Of a DNA stretch of 64,000 bases, positions 26,189 through 36,362 are shown piece after piece. A model generated the notes under the pieces. That model was not told the origin of the DNA, did no database searches, and saw only the letters and a list, made by a program, of their open reading frames with translations. The number at the start of each line of letters is the position of its first letter. The first letter of the stretch is position 1. Both the position numbers and the translations under genes were made by a program. Origin of the DNA: an uncultured Pelagibacteraceae bacterium (GTDB lineage Bacteria > Pseudomonadota > Alphaproteobacteria > Pelagibacterales > Pelagibacteraceae); contig CACCLG010000001.1 of assembly GCA_902546765.1 (NCBI GenBank), positions 62,001 through 126,000 on the forward strand. Direction: 5' to 3'.

Positions 26189-28407
26189 ATTGTTCTCTCT
26201 GTTATTGTTGAATTATAAACTTCAATGATATCTTTTTTTTGAAAGTCTCCAAAATCTTTCAAGGTTATTCCACACTCTAAACCTGCAGAAACCTGTTTAG
26301 TTTGATTTTTTTCTCTAAATATTGAGCCAATTTTACCATTAAATATAATAGCTCCATCTCTGATTACTCTTGCATTCGAGTCTTGTGTAATTTCACCATC
26401 TGTAACTTTAGAACCAGCAACTTTTCCTACCTTTGATACTTTAAATATTTCCAATATTTCTGCAGTCCCTATTATTTGTTCATCAACTTCAGGAGTTAAT
26501 AAACCTGACATCTTACTCTTTATAAAATCTAATACCTCATAAATGATGTTGTAAGATGAGATGATAATTCTTTCTTGCTCAGCTCTTTTCTTTGCCTCTT
26601 TGCTTGGTTTAACATTAAATGCTATCAAAACTGCATTTGAAGCTTTTGCTAAAGTTACATCTGTTTCAGTTACCATTCCAATATCTGAAAGCAAAATCTT
26701 AGGTTTAACTTCATCGTGCTTTATTAGATTAATTGCATTTTTGATCGCCTCTGAGGATCCATGAACGTCGGATTTCACAATGATGTTTAATTCCTCTGAT
26801 GCAGCATCTTTAAATGCAGAGTCTTGTGTTACAAATGTTAATGAATTTTTGCCATCCTTAGATTCTTGAATTCTAGCATCACACAGGGATTTTGCCTCTT
26901 TTTCACTATCAAGGACTATAAAATCATCTCCAGCCTTTGCTGCACCATTTATACCTAAAATTTCAACTGGTGTAGCTGGTTCTGCTTGATCTATATTTTT
27001 TCCCTGGTCATTAATTATTGCTCTAACTTTTCCCCATTTTAAACCACTTACAAAAAAATCACCTTTTTTTAAAGTCCCGGCAGTAACAATAACATTTGCA
27101 ATAGGTCCTCTTCCAATATCAATTTTAGATTCTAAAACAATTCCTTTAGCCTCTGTCTCAAAATCAGTTTTTAAATCTAGAAGCTCAGCTTGTAAGATAA
27201 CACTCTCAACTAATTTATCTAAATTCTGCTTTGTCTTGGTTGAAATCTCAACCATCAAGGTATCTCCAGATAAGTCTTCAGCAATTAATTCATATTCTAA
27301 TAATTGATTCTTAATTTTTTGTGGATCAGCTTCCGGCAAGTCACATTTGTTTATTGCGACAACAATCGGGACTTTTGCTGCCTTAGCATGCTTTATAGAT
27401 TCTATTGTTTGAGGTTTCACTCCATCGTCTGCTGCTACAACAAGAATGACTAGATCAGTAAGCTTTGATCCTCTCGCCCTCATTTCTGTAAAAGCTGCAT
27501 GGCCAGGTGTGTCTATAAAAGTAATTTTATTGGACTGATGTATAATTTGGTAGGCACCAATATGTTGAGTAATTCCACCAAACTCTCCTGATACCACATT
27601 TGCTTTTCTTAAAACATCAAGAACTGACGTTTTACCATGATCCACATGCCCCATTACAGTGACGATCGGAGCTCTGCTTTTTAAATTCTCAGCTTTAACT
27701 TCTTTTATTTTTTCAATTATTTCCTCTGCTTTTTCTTCTCTAATTGGATTATGTCCAAATTCTTTTACTAAATATTCAGCAGTATCCGAGTCGATTGTAT
27801 GGTTTATCGTTACTGTAACTCCCATACCTAATAAATGTTTTATAATATTGCTTGACTGTTCAGCCATTCTATTTGCAAGCTCTCGAATTGTAACCACTTC
27901 AGGTATTTTAACGTCTCTTTTGATTGGTTTTAGACTGTCTTTATTGTCTTCTTGATTTAAAAGTCTATTCTCTTTCAGTTTAGCTCTTTTTAATGATGCT
28001 AAACTTCTCCCTTTACCTGTAAAGTCCTCATCGCTTAGTGCTCTAGACACTGTTAATTTTAATTCTCTTCTTTTTGATGTTACTTTTCCATTTTTTGTAT
28101 CTTTACTTGGAATTGATTCTCCTTTTAATCTTCTAGTTGCTCTTTGCTCTGCAAGCTTTCTTCTCTCAAAATCTGAACTAGGGGAAGTATTTGGTTTAGT
28201 AAATGTGTTACTTCTAGGCAAAAAAGGTGTGCTCCCTTTAGGTCTTTCATTTGTCGTATTTGGTTTTGAGTAATTTGGTTTAGTTCCAAATCTAGGTTTT
28301 TTTTCAATTACAACAGTATTTTTTGACTTTGATTTAGCTTGCTCTATGCTGTTTATAGTTTTTTTGGAACTTCCAGAAATTGATAACTTTAATTTTTTCT
28401 TTTCCAT
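26185..28407 (-). CDS. infB: translation initiation factor IF-2
   Basis: 740 residues, shorter than the 890 of E. coli mainly in the N-terminal region, which here is a Lys/Ser/Asn-rich low-complexity segment (1-160). The IF-2 N-terminal helical domain ([16 protein letters not shown]) near 175, G1 GHVDHGKTS near 252, G3 DTPGH and G4 NKCD follow, then the beta-barrel and C-terminal initiator-tRNA-binding domains. The GTPase delivers fMet-tRNA to the 30S subunit. It lies 10 bases after nusA, with ylxR missing from between them. Confidence 0.97.
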   Translation of the reverse strand: MEKKKLKLSISGSSKKTINSIEQAKSKSKNTVVIEKKPRFGTKPNYSKPNTTNERPKGSTPFLPRSNTFTKPNTSPSSDFERRKLAEQRATRRLKGESIPSKDTKNGKVTSKRRELKLTVSRALSDEDFTGKGRSLASLKRAKLKENRLLNQEDNKDSLKPIKRDVKIPEVVTIRELANRMAEQSSNIIKHLLGMGVTVTINHTIDSDTAEYLVKEFGHNPIREEKAEEIIEKIKEVKAENLKSRAPIVTVMGHVDHGKTSVLDVLRKANVVSGEFGGITQHIGAYQIIHQSNKITFIDTPGHAAFTEMRARGSKLTDLVILVVAADDGVKPQTIESIKHAKAAKVPIVVAINKCDLPEADPQKIKNQLLEYELIAEDLSGDTLMVEISTKTKQNLDKLVESVILQAELLDLKTDFETEAKGIVLESKIDIGRGPIANVIVTAGTLKKGDFFVSGLKWGKVRAIINDQGKNIDQAEPATPVEILGINGAAKAGDDFIVLDSEKEAKSLCDARIQESKDGKNSLTFVTQDSAFKDAASEELNIIVKSDVHGSSEAIKNAINLIKHDEVKPKILLSDIGMVTETDVTLAKASNAVLIAFNVKPSKEAKKRAEQERIIISSYNIIYEVLDFIKSKMSGLLTPEVDEQIIGTAEILEIFKVSKVGKVAGSKVTDGEITQDSNARVIRDGAIIFNGKIGSIFREKNQTKQVSAGLECGITLKDFGDFQKKDIIEVYNSTITERTI

Positions 28408-28417
28408 ATTTCATCTC

Positions 28418-29971
28418 TCAATCTTTATAAATTTTTTCACGAGCAGACATAATTAAACTATCTGCCTCTTGTTTTGACAACGCAAAATCTTCTAAATACC
28501 CTTTGATTTTCACTCTCTCGCCTTTAACAACATCATAATTACCTGTCAGTTCGTCAGATGCTAAATCTGCAAAGTCAGTTAACGTTAAAATATTTTGTTC
28601 TCCCAATGTAACCAGCATACCTGGTGTTAAACCTTCGTGATTAATAAGTTCATTTTCTAGACCCAAATCTTTTACTCTTTTTGCAATTTCTTCTTGGTCT
28701 TTTTGATAAAACTCTTTTGCTCTTTCAATAAGTTCTTTTGCTGTATCTTCTTCTATACCCTCAATTTTTGTTAAGGCCTCAGGTTCACTATCCTTAATAT
28801 CATCAATTGTTGAAAAACCTTCAGCTACAAGTAATTGACCTAAAGTTTCATCTAATTCTAAATTTTTTACGAAATTATCAGTTTTTTCTTTAAATTCTAT
28901 TTGCCTTCTCTCAGAGTCCTCTTGATCAGTCATTATGTTAATCTCGTAGTTCAAAAGTTTAGTAGCCAATCGAACATTTTGACCTCTTCTACCTATAGCT
29001 TTACTTAAATTCTCTTCAGTAAGGATCACGTCCAATTTCTTAGCATCATTATCAACATTGACTCTTTGTACTTCTGCTGGTGATAGCGCATTTGCAACTA
29101 CTACTGCTGGATCCTCTGACCAATTTACAATATCAATTTTCTCACCTTGAAGTTCGTTAACAACTGCTTGAACTCTACTGCCTCTCATTCCAACGCAAGC
29201 ACCAACTGGATCTAATGAAGTATCAATTGCTTTAACACAAATTTTTGCTCTGCTTCCAGGATCTCTAGAGGAGGATTTTATCTCAATTAGTCCATCATAA
29301 ATCTCTGGAACTTCTTGGATAAATAATTTTTCCATAAATTTAGGATGTGCTCTAGATAAAAATATTTGTTGTCCTCTTGGCTCTCTTCTTACATCTAAGC
29401 AGTAAGCTTTAATTCTATCTCCTGCCTTAATATTTTCTCTAGGTATTAATTCATTTTTTTGAATAATTGCTTCTGTTCTGCCAAGATCTACTATTATGTT
29501 TCCAAATTCTAATCTTTTAACAATTCCACTTAATATTGTATCCTTTTTGTCTATAAAATCATTAAATTGTCTTTCTCTTTCTGCCTCTCTCACATTAAAG
29601 CTTATTACTTGTTTTGCAGTTTGAGCAGCAATTCTTCCAAAATCAAATGATGGCAAAGGTTGTAAAACTTCATCTCCAACTTTTTTGTCTTTATTGTTTT
29701 CATTAAGTTTGATTGCATCATCTAAACTAATTTCTAAATTTGAATTTTCTGGGCTGTCAACAATTTGTAGTTTTCTAAAAATTCCTATGTCACCGTTGTC
29801 ACGATTTATCTCTACCTTTATCTCATTTTCAGATCCAAACTTTGATTTTGCAGCCTTAGCAATACCATTTTCCATTGAATCAATTATCAACTCTTTATCA
29901 ATTGATTTTTCTAAAGCTACTGCTTCTGCAATTCGTAATAATTCAAGTTTATCTGCTCTTCTGTTTAACAT
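28418..29971 (-). CDS. nusA: transcription termination/antitermination factor NusA
   Basis: 517 residues: N-terminal RNA-polymerase-binding domain (1-125), S1 domain (about 135-200), two KH domains (DPVGACVGMRGSRVQAV near 255 and SKAIGRRGQNVRLATK near 325) and C-terminal helix-hairpin-helix acidic repeats (about 365-515). It has a GGAG Shine-Dalgarno at 29981-29984 that directly abuts a strong intrinsic terminator. rimP, the normal upstream neighbour, is absent. Confidence 0.97.
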   Translation of the reverse strand: MLNRRADKLELLRIAEAVALEKSIDKELIIDSMENGIAKAAKSKFGSENEIKVEINRDNGDIGIFRKLQIVDSPENSNLEISLDDAIKLNENNKDKKVGDEVLQPLPSFDFGRIAAQTAKQVISFNVREAERERQFNDFIDKKDTILSGIVKRLEFGNIIVDLGRTEAIIQKNELIPRENIKAGDRIKAYCLDVRREPRGQQIFLSRAHPKFMEKLFIQEVPEIYDGLIEIKSSSRDPGSRAKICVKAIDTSLDPVGACVGMRGSRVQAVVNELQGEKIDIVNWSEDPAVVVANALSPAEVQRVNVDNDAKKLDVILTEENLSKAIGRRGQNVRLATKLLNYEINIMTDQEDSERRQIEFKEKTDNFVKNLELDETLGQLLVAEGFSTIDDIKDSEPEALTKIEGIEEDTAKELIERAKEFYQKDQEEIAKRVKDLGLENELINHEGLTPGMLVTLGEQNILTLTDFADLASDELTGNYDVVKGERVKIKGYLEDFALSKQEADSLIMSAREKIYKD

Positions 29972-29984
29972 TTAAGTTTTCTCC

Positions 29985-30010
29985 AAAAAAAAATGGGCCG
30001 AGGCCCATTT
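29985..30010 (-). terminator. intrinsic terminator / possible nusA attenuator
   Basis: On the minus strand AAATGGGCC pairs with GGCCCATTT around a 2-base centre (29991-30010), followed by a run of nine T (29985-29993, overlapping the stem end). It ends metK transcription. The U-run touches the nusA Shine-Dalgarno, so any nusA transcript from a promoter upstream must read through it. Confidence 0.85.
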
Positions 30011-30033
30011 TGAAATTTCAATAATGTATACGG

Positions 30034-30061
30034 AATATATTTGCTTTTTTTAAATATTCAA
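30034..30061 (-). promoter_or_regulatory. possible sigma-70-type promoter for nusA operon
   Basis: On the minus strand TTGAAT (30056-30061) and TATATT (30034-30039) are 16 bases apart, directly after the metK stop. A start near 30027 would give a leader of about 55 bases containing a TTGAAATTTCAA palindrome and the intrinsic terminator before the nusA start. Confidence 0.4.
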
Positions 30062-30067
30062 CTTTAT

Positions 30068-31237
30068 TTAACTATTAAATATGTTTGATTTATCAGTTTT
30101 TTCCCATGAAAATGATCCATCTGATTCTGGCTCTCTCCCAAAATGACCATATGCTGCAGTTTTTTGATAAATAGGTTTATTTAAACTCAACATTTCTCTA
30201 ATTCCTCTAGGACTTAAATCAAAGTTTTCTCTTATTAATTTTTCAACATGTCTGTTTTGTTCTTCATCATTAGTGAAAAGATTAACATAAATAGAAAGTG
30301 GTTTGGAGACACCGATAGCATACGCAAGCTGTATTAAACATCTATCGGAAATTTTTGATGCAACTATATTTTTTGCTAAATATCTAGAAGCATAAGCTGC
30401 TGATCTATCAACTTTTGTAGGATCTTTTCCTGAAAATGCTCCACCGCCATGAGGAGCAGCACCACCATAAGTATCAACTATAATTTTTCTTCCAGTCAAT
30501 CCAGCATCTCCATCTGGTCCGCCAATAACAAAATTTCCTGTTGGATTTACATAAATTTCATCTTCGCTAAGATCTGATAATAAGCTTTTAGGTATAGATT
30601 TTTCTATATAAGGTTTGACTAATTCTCTAACATCTGCTTGGTTTACATCTGCAGAATGTTGTGTTGATATTACTACTGATTTAACAGCTGCGGGTTTTCC
30701 TTCTTTATACTCTATTGTTATTTGACTTTTTGAATCTGGTTCTATGTTTTTTAATTTCCCTGATTTTCTATCTTCAGCCATTAGTCTTAATATTTTATGT
30801 GAATAGTGAATAGGAGCTGGCATTAAAACGTCTGTTTCATTACATGCATAGCCGAACATGATACCTTGATCTCCGGCACCTTCGTCCTTATTCCCAGATG
30901 CATCAACACCCATTGCAATATCTGCAGATTGCGAATGTAAATGACTCTCAATTTTTGTAGCTTCTTTGTAAGAGAAACCATCTTGATCATATCCAATATC
31001 TTTAATGCAATCTCTGACTTTTGAAATCAATTCATCTTTTTTGATTTCTGGACCTCTAACCTCACCTGCCAAAACAACTTTATTAGTTGTCGTTAGTGTT
31101 TCACACGCTACTCTAGATTGGGGTTCGTTAGCTAAATAATTATCTACTACCATATCTGAAATTCTATCTGATACTTTATCTGGATGACCTTCTGATACAG
31201 ACTCGCTAGTAAAAAGGAAATTTTTAAGATTATTCAT
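30068..31237 (-). CDS. metK: S-adenosylmethionine synthetase
   Basis: 389 residues. Makes SAM from methionine and ATP. Signatures: [16 protein letters not shown] at the N-terminus, [12 protein letters not shown] near 119, and the P-loop-like [19 protein letters not shown] near 262-280. Starts 8 bases inside the end of lnt, so it is translated from the same mRNA; no SAM riboswitch fits in front of it. Ends in a clear intrinsic terminator. Confidence 0.98.
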   Translation of the reverse strand: MNNLKNFLFTSESVSEGHPDKVSDRISDMVVDNYLANEPQSRVACETLTTTNKVVLAGEVRGPEIKKDELISKVRDCIKDIGYDQDGFSYKEATKIESHLHSQSADIAMGVDASGNKDEGAGDQGIMFGYACNETDVLMPAPIHYSHKILRLMAEDRKSGKLKNIEPDSKSQITIEYKEGKPAAVKSVVISTQHSADVNQADVRELVKPYIEKSIPKSLLSDLSEDEIYVNPTGNFVIGGPDGDAGLTGRKIIVDTYGGAAPHGGGAFSGKDPTKVDRSAAYASRYLAKNIVASKISDRCLIQLAYAIGVSKPLSIYVNLFTNDEEQNRHVEKLIRENFDLSPRGIREMLSLNKPIYQKTAAYGHFGREPESDGSFSWEKTDKSNIFNS

Positions 31238-32777
31238 GATCCAATCTTCTAATAGATAATATTAAAAAAATATAGACAAAAATTACTACAAAATACATTT
31301 TATTTCCATATTTAGAAAAAAGTGTAACTTTATGCTTAATTTTGTTAGTATGAATCGAACCAGTTTCCTCTAAATCAATTAATGATTTAATTTTACCGGT
31401 TGGATTGATAATTGCGGAAATACCGTTGTTTGCTGATCTGATTAGAGCTTTACCTTGCTCAATAGATCTAAACCTAGAGTGAGCATAGTGTTGGTATGGG
31501 CCTATTGAATTTCCAAACCAACCATCCTCGGAAATATTAATTATTAAATCATAATCTAAATTATTATTTAGTGTCCCTGCATAAATTATTTCATAACAAA
31601 TTGTAGCTAATAGTTTTAAATTAATATCTTCAATATTTAAAATTGCTTTTTTATCTTTTCCTTTAGTGTAAGATTGATAATTATTGGTTAAACTTTTAAG
31701 CCCTATCAAAGACAGAACATTCTCTAGAGGCAAAAACTCACCAAATGGAACTAATTTCCTCTTATCGTAATAATCGATTACATTCGATTGATTATCAATA
31801 ACTGCAATGGAGTTAAAATAATCAGTTTTACCGTTTAAATTCACCTTCCTATTTAAACCTAGCAAAATAAAATGATCCTTATCAAAATTTTTACTAAAAA
31901 TTTCTTTGTATGAATTAATATTATTCATGTTGGTTAAAGGTAAAACACCTTCTGGCCAGATAAAAATTGTTTTCTCTCCAAAATATCTTTGTGGATCACT
32001 CAGATTGACTAAATTTTTAATTATTGAATATTCATCAACATTCGATGAATAAAATCTTTCTAAAGATACTTTGGTAGAAATAGTAACAATATTTATATTA
32101 TTTTTATCACTTTTTATACTCAGATTATTTAAGCTGACATATCCATAAATAAAATTAGATATGACTAAAATTCCAACAATAAAAATACAATAAATATTTT
32201 TTTTTGACTTTTTGATGAACCATATAGATGGTATTGTAAACAAAGTGATACATAGCAGATTAAATCCATAAATTCCCGCTAAAGAGTTGATTTGAATAAA
32301 CTCTATTTGATCAGAAAAACTATAAGCTATTAAGTTCCATGGGAAACCAGAAAGTACAATTCCACGAATATATTCAATAATACTTAAAACAAGTGAAAAT
32401 ATAAGAACTGAAGAAATAATTTTTTTTTGACTTAGAAAAAATTTTGTTATCAGGGTTGCAATACCAAAAAAGATTGAGATGAATGCTGGAATACAAATAA
32501 TTGATATTGGTATTAAAAATTTAAAATTATTATCAAATGTAAGAGAAATTGAGATCCAATATAAACTGCAAATAAAATATCCAATCCCAAAAAACCATCC
32601 GTAAAGAAAAAAAATTAATTTGGATTTATTTGAATTTTTAGCTTCAACTAAAAATAAAAATAAAAATGTAAAAGATATAAAATTTATGAAAAAAAAGTTA
32701 TATGGAGGTAAACTAAATGTTGAAGCGCTACCAAGTAAAAATAAAATTAAAAAATTTAGTTTTTCAGATTTTGTCAA
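31230..32777 (-). CDS. lnt: apolipoprotein N-acyltransferase
   Basis: 515 residues. About seven or eight N-terminal membrane helices (1-215) are followed by a periplasmic nitrilase-like domain with the Glu-Lys-Cys triad: E in WPEGVLPL, K in [15 protein letters not shown] and C in ATICYEIIY. It adds the third acyl chain to lipoproteins, such as the LptM, LptE, BON and DUF3576 lipoproteins in this window. Lies 4 bases after ybeY; a tlyC/corC-type gene, usual at this place in alphaproteobacteria, is absent. Confidence 0.94.
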   Translation of the reverse strand: MTKSEKLNFLILFLLGSASTFSLPPYNFFFINFISFTFLFLFLVEAKNSNKSKLIFFLYGWFFGIGYFICSLYWISISLTFDNNFKFLIPISIICIPAFISIFFGIATLITKFFLSQKKIISSVLIFSLVLSIIEYIRGIVLSGFPWNLIAYSFSDQIEFIQINSLAGIYGFNLLCITLFTIPSIWFIKKSKKNIYCIFIVGILVISNFIYGYVSLNNLSIKSDKNNINIVTISTKVSLERFYSSNVDEYSIIKNLVNLSDPQRYFGEKTIFIWPEGVLPLTNMNNINSYKEIFSKNFDKDHFILLGLNRKVNLNGKTDYFNSIAVIDNQSNVIDYYDKRKLVPFGEFLPLENVLSLIGLKSLTNNYQSYTKGKDKKAILNIEDINLKLLATICYEIIYAGTLNNNLDYDLIINISEDGWFGNSIGPYQHYAHSRFRSIEQGKALIRSANNGISAIINPTGKIKSLIDLEETGSIHTNKIKHKVTLFSKYGNKMYFVVIFVYIFLILSIRRLDHE

Positions 32778-32781
32778 AAGT

Positions 32782-33228
32782 TTAACTTATTGAGTTTAAT
32801 ATTTTATTTTCTTCTTTATTCATTATTTTGAAATCTTTTATTTTTTTATGATCAAAACCTAGAAGATGCAAAAATCCATGGATAAAAGTTATTTCTAGAA
32901 TAAAATTTTTTTTATTTGGAAAAATATATTGATAACTGATAATTATATCTCCAAGATAAATTTCTTTTTTTTTTAATTCTTTTTTTAAATCTGTTTTTGT
33001 AAACGAAGGAAATGACAATATATCTGTATGATTATTTTTTTTTCTAAATTTATAATTTAGTTTTTTAATATTTGTATTATTTGAGAGTAATAAAGTAAAA
33101 TTTACTTTTTTATTAAAGTAAAAATATTTTTTTGGAAATCGACTTAAGATTTTGTCAAAAAATAATTGTGGTTTATTTAAACTCTTTTTCCATTTCTTAT
33201 GATCAACGAGTACATTTACACTAATCAT
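32782..33228 (-). CDS. ybeY: endoribonuclease YbeY
   Basis: 148 residues. The metal-binding motif HGFLHLLGFDH (three histidines) near 118-128 defines this single-strand RNase of 16S rRNA 3'-end maturation and ribosome quality control. NHTDILSFP near residue 68 is a second family motif. The start overlaps the phoH stop by 8 bases, the usual phoH-ybeY pair. Confidence 0.94.
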   Translation of the reverse strand: MISVNVLVDHKKWKKSLNKPQLFFDKILSRFPKKYFYFNKKVNFTLLLSNNTNIKKLNYKFRKKNNHTDILSFPSFTKTDLKKELKKKEIYLGDIIISYQYIFPNKKNFILEITFIHGFLHLLGFDHKKIKDFKIMNKEENKILNSIS

Positions 33229-34231
33229 TATTTATATCAGAATAAGCCTTAACTATTTTTGATACTAAAGGGTGTCTGACAACATCCGAATGATCAAAAT
33301 CTATAATTGATATTTCACTTAAATTACCTAATATTTTTTTTGATCTATTCAAACCTGATAAATTTTTATTTGGAAGATCTATTTGAGATGGATCTCCATT
33401 TATTACAATCTTTGAATTTTCTCCAATTCTAGTTAAAAACATTTTTATTTGAGTATCAGTTGCATTTTGAGCTTCATCCAAAATTGCAAATGAATTTTTT
33501 AGAGTTCTACCTCTCATAAAGGCTAAAGGTGCAATCTCTATATCTCCAATTTCTATTTTTTTTTGTATTTTTTCAAAATCTAAAAGATCATAAAGAGAGT
33601 CATACAATGGCCTTAGGTACGGATCTACTTTTTCTCTCATGTCACCAGGCAAAAAACCTAGTCTTTCACCTGCTTCCACCGCAGGTCTTGATAAAATTAT
33701 TCTCTCAATTTTCTTTTCCAAGAGCATAGTAAGGCCAACTGCAACAGCTAAAAAGGTTTTACCTGTGCCCGCAGGTCCTGCTGAAATAACTATATCGCAT
33801 TCCCTTAATGCTCTAACATAGTTTTTTTGTTTTTCTGATCTAGGAATTACAGATTTTTTTGGTGTCTTAATAATATATTCAATATTTTTATTCGTATTGT
33901 TATTATTATTTTCCTCAATCATAAATTTATTAACCGATGAAATTATATCTTTTTTTTCAATATTTCCATTTGTAATAAATTGATTAGTTAAAAACTGAAT
34001 AGCATTTTTTACTAAATTATTTTTTTTTGGATCGCTTTTTATAAGAATTGAGTTTCCTCTTGAATAAATGCTGGTATTTGTTAACTTTTCTAACTCTTTT
34101 AAGTTGTTATTAAATTCTCCAACAACACCTAACAGCAGATCATTATCTTGGAAAACTATACTCAGCGAATTATTATCTGAATAAACAAATTTCAGCTCTG
34201 TTTTAAAATTATTTTGTTTAAGATTTTTCAA
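33221..34231 (-). CDS. PhoH-family ATPase (YbeZ)
   Basis: 336 residues: an N-terminal KH-like segment (about 10-95) and a C-terminal P-loop ATPase with Walker A AGPAGTGKTFLAVAVG near 153 and Walker B FAILDEAQNAT near 250. YbeZ-type PhoH proteins partner with YbeY in rRNA processing, and the two genes overlap here. One base separates it from miaB upstream. Confidence 0.92.
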   Translation of the reverse strand: MKNLKQNNFKTELKFVYSDNNSLSIVFQDNDLLLGVVGEFNNNLKELEKLTNTSIYSRGNSILIKSDPKKNNLVKNAIQFLTNQFITNGNIEKKDIISSVNKFMIEENNNNNTNKNIEYIIKTPKKSVIPRSEKQKNYVRALRECDIVISAGPAGTGKTFLAVAVGLTMLLEKKIERIILSRPAVEAGERLGFLPGDMREKVDPYLRPLYDSLYDLLDFEKIQKKIEIGDIEIAPLAFMRGRTLKNSFAILDEAQNATDTQIKMFLTRIGENSKIVINGDPSQIDLPNKNLSGLNRSKKILGNLSEISIIDFDHSDVVRHPLVSKIVKAYSDINND

Positions 34232-34232
34232 A

Positions 34233-35564
34233 TTAAGCTGCTACCATTTTTTTATCTAATTTTCCAAATAAACTGTTCTGATTAGAGTTTTCTATTTTAA
34301 CTTTTACCAACTTTCCTATAATATCTTCTGGTCCATCAAAAATAACTGAGGATAAATATTTATTTCTTCCAAAATATTTTTTTTGATTTTCTAACTTATT
34401 TTCAACTAAAACTTCAATAGATTGTTTTTCCATAGATTTATTAATTTGTATTTGAGTATTGAATAATTTTTTTTGAATAGTAATTAGTCTTTCTTTACAA
34501 ATATCATTGTCAATTAACTCATAATTTGAGGCTGTTGTGCCTGGTCTTGGGCTAAAAATAAAAGAGAAAGAATTTATAAAATTTACTTTATCTAGCAATT
34601 TAAGAGTATCATTGAAATCATTTTCAGTTTCACCAGGATAGCCAATTATAAAGTCACTCGAGAATTTAATGTCATTATTAATATTTATTAATTTTTCATA
34701 AACTTTTAAATAGTCTTCAACTTTGTGCTTTCTATTCATCAAATGTAATATTTTATCTGAACCACTTTGAATTGGTAAATGCACAAATGGCATTAACTTT
34801 TTACTTAATGAATAACAATCAATTAGGTCATCGGTCATGTCTCTTGGATGGGATGTTGTATATCTTACTCTTATTAATTCAGAATACTGATCTAATTTTT
34901 TTATCAAGTCAGAAATTCTGTACTCTCTGCCATTTTCAGAATAAGAGTATGCATTTACATTCTGACCTAATAGAGTGATTTCTCTAACACCATTTTTAAT
35001 TAATTCCTCAGCTTCCTTAATTATTTGTTCAAAAGGCCTAGAATACTCAGGACCTCTAGTGTAAGGAACTACACAAAAATGGCAAAACTTATCACATCCC
35101 TCTTGGATTGTTAAGAAAGCTGAAATTTTACTATTCTCGTTTTTAATATCATCGAAATAATTAAACTTTGTTACGGTATCGAATTCTGTTTCATCTATTT
35201 TTTTGTTTTTGGACTGATCTAAAATTAAATCATTAATTTTATGATAAGCCTGAGGGCCAATAACTATATCTATATAAGGTTCTCGTTTTAGCATTTCCTC
35301 ATTCTCAGCTTGAGCAACGCACCCAGCAACTACTACAATTGGTTTTTTTTTTCCTTTAAAACTTTTTTTAACTCTACCTATCTCATGGTAGACCTTCTCT
35401 TTTGCTTTATCTCGAATATGGCAAGTGTTTAATATATAACAGTCAACATCGTTTTGATCTTCATTTCTAATGTATCCAATATTTTTAACAGTATCATAGA
35501 TTCGATTGGAGTCATATTCATTCATCTGACAACCAAAAGTTTTGATAAAAACTTTTTTTTGCAT
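34233..35564 (-). CDS. miaB: tRNA-2-methylthio-N6-isopentenyladenosine synthase
   Basis: 443 residues. Radical-SAM methylthiotransferase for tRNA position 37. N-terminal cluster-binding domain starts TFGCQMNEYDSNRI (C11) with further cysteines near 47 (NTCHIRDKAKE) and 82 (VAGCVAQ). Radical-SAM motif CDKFCHFC is near 157-164, and a TRAM domain ends the protein. Overlaps the fur stop by one base. Confidence 0.96.
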   Translation of the reverse strand: MQKKVFIKTFGCQMNEYDSNRIYDTVKNIGYIRNEDQNDVDCYILNTCHIRDKAKEKVYHEIGRVKKSFKGKKKPIVVVAGCVAQAENEEMLKREPYIDIVIGPQAYHKINDLILDQSKNKKIDETEFDTVTKFNYFDDIKNENSKISAFLTIQEGCDKFCHFCVVPYTRGPEYSRPFEQIIKEAEELIKNGVREITLLGQNVNAYSYSENGREYRISDLIKKLDQYSELIRVRYTTSHPRDMTDDLIDCYSLSKKLMPFVHLPIQSGSDKILHLMNRKHKVEDYLKVYEKLININNDIKFSSDFIIGYPGETENDFNDTLKLLDKVNFINSFSFIFSPRPGTTASNYELIDNDICKERLITIQKKLFNTQIQINKSMEKQSIEVLVENKLENQKKYFGRNKYLSSVIFDGPEDIIGKLVKVKIENSNQNSLFGKLDKKMVAA

Positions 35565-35974
35565 TACTTATTTTTCTTGATACCGTAAAGTTCTAGTTTG
35601 TGATCAACTAATTCATAACCGTATTTTTCAGCTACTTTTTTTTGCAATTTCTCAATCTCATCATCAACAAATTCAATTATTTCACCTGTTTTGATATCAA
35701 TTAAATGATCATGGTGACTTTCACTAAGTTCCTCGTATCTTGCTTTTCCGCCTTTGAAATCATGCTTAGCAACTATTCCTGCCTCTTCAAATAATTTAAC
35801 AGTTCTGTAGACTGTAGCTATACTTATTTTTGAATCAATTTCTGATACCCTGTTATAAAGCTCGTCAACATCTGGATGATCTTGAGATTCACTCATAACT
35901 TTTGCAATTATGCGTCTTTGATCTGTTAATTTTACTCCTTTTGAAATACATTTTTGTTCTATTGTTTCAGACAT
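35564..35974 (-). CDS. fur: Fur-family metalloregulator
   Basis: 136 residues. Winged helix with VKLTDQRRIIAKVM and the recognition segment SIATVYRTVKLFEEAGIV; metal-binding part includes ESHHDHLID, with histidines for the regulatory site. No C-terminal CxxC structural zinc pair is present. In alphaproteobacteria this position (between tsaB/rimI and miaB) holds the Fur/Mur protein, which may sense manganese instead of iron. It is distinct from the Irr paralogue at 20.3 kb. Confidence 0.88.
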   Translation of the reverse strand: MSETIEQKCISKGVKLTDQRRIIAKVMSESQDHPDVDELYNRVSEIDSKISIATVYRTVKLFEEAGIVAKHDFKGGKARYEELSESHHDHLIDIKTGEIIEFVDDEIEKLQKKVAEKYGYELVDHKLELYGIKKNK

Positions 35975-35981
35975 ACCTTAT

Positions 35982-36362
35982 TTAACTCGAATAAATTGGA
36001 TTTATCAAATCTTTTGTTAGCTTATCTTCTTTATCTAATTCTATTAAATTTTTATAGTCATTTATGTTTTTTATATCCATTGAAGTAAATCCTACTAATT
36101 CAATTTTATTAGCTAGAGATAAGGCTTTAGCAATTGAAATTGAAGTTCTTAAACTTGAAAATTTTCCTGGCCCTTTATTAACATATATTTTTTTAATTTG
36201 ATTTATATTTATATCTTTTTCATTCAAAAATTTATTTAATAGAGTCACTATTTTATCAAAATTTTCTCTACTGTTTGAATGCTCAGTGGTATAAGATTTA
36301 CTATCTTTGATGATTGAAAAAAAAATTTTATCACTTGCAGCATTAATTACTAAATTAGTCAT
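35982..36362 (-). CDS. tsaB: short TsaB-like tRNA threonylcarbamoyladenosine protein
   Basis: From ATG 36362 the product has 126 residues, starting MTNLVINAASDKIFFSI. It matches only the N-terminal ASKHA subdomain of TsaB, with the conserved NKGPGKFSSLRTSISIAKAL near 69-88. Full TsaB is about 200-230 residues, so the second subdomain is missing. The usual first-strand Asp reads N. A longer in-frame extension to 36506 would overlap the divergent gene even more and has no family similarity. rimI is absent between this and fur. TsaB dimerises with TsaD (not in the window) for t6A37 synthesis. Confidence 0.7.
   Translation of the reverse strand: MTNLVINAASDKIFFSIIKDSKSYTTEHSNSRENFDKIVTLLNKFLNEKDININQIKKIYVNKGPGKFSSLRTSISIAKALSLANKIELVGFTSMDIKNINDYKNLIELDKEDKLTKDLINPIYSS

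Noticed and set aside
30068..31240. Possible SAM riboswitch before metK
   Set aside because: metK begins 8 bases inside the end of lnt, leaving no leader to hold an aptamer.
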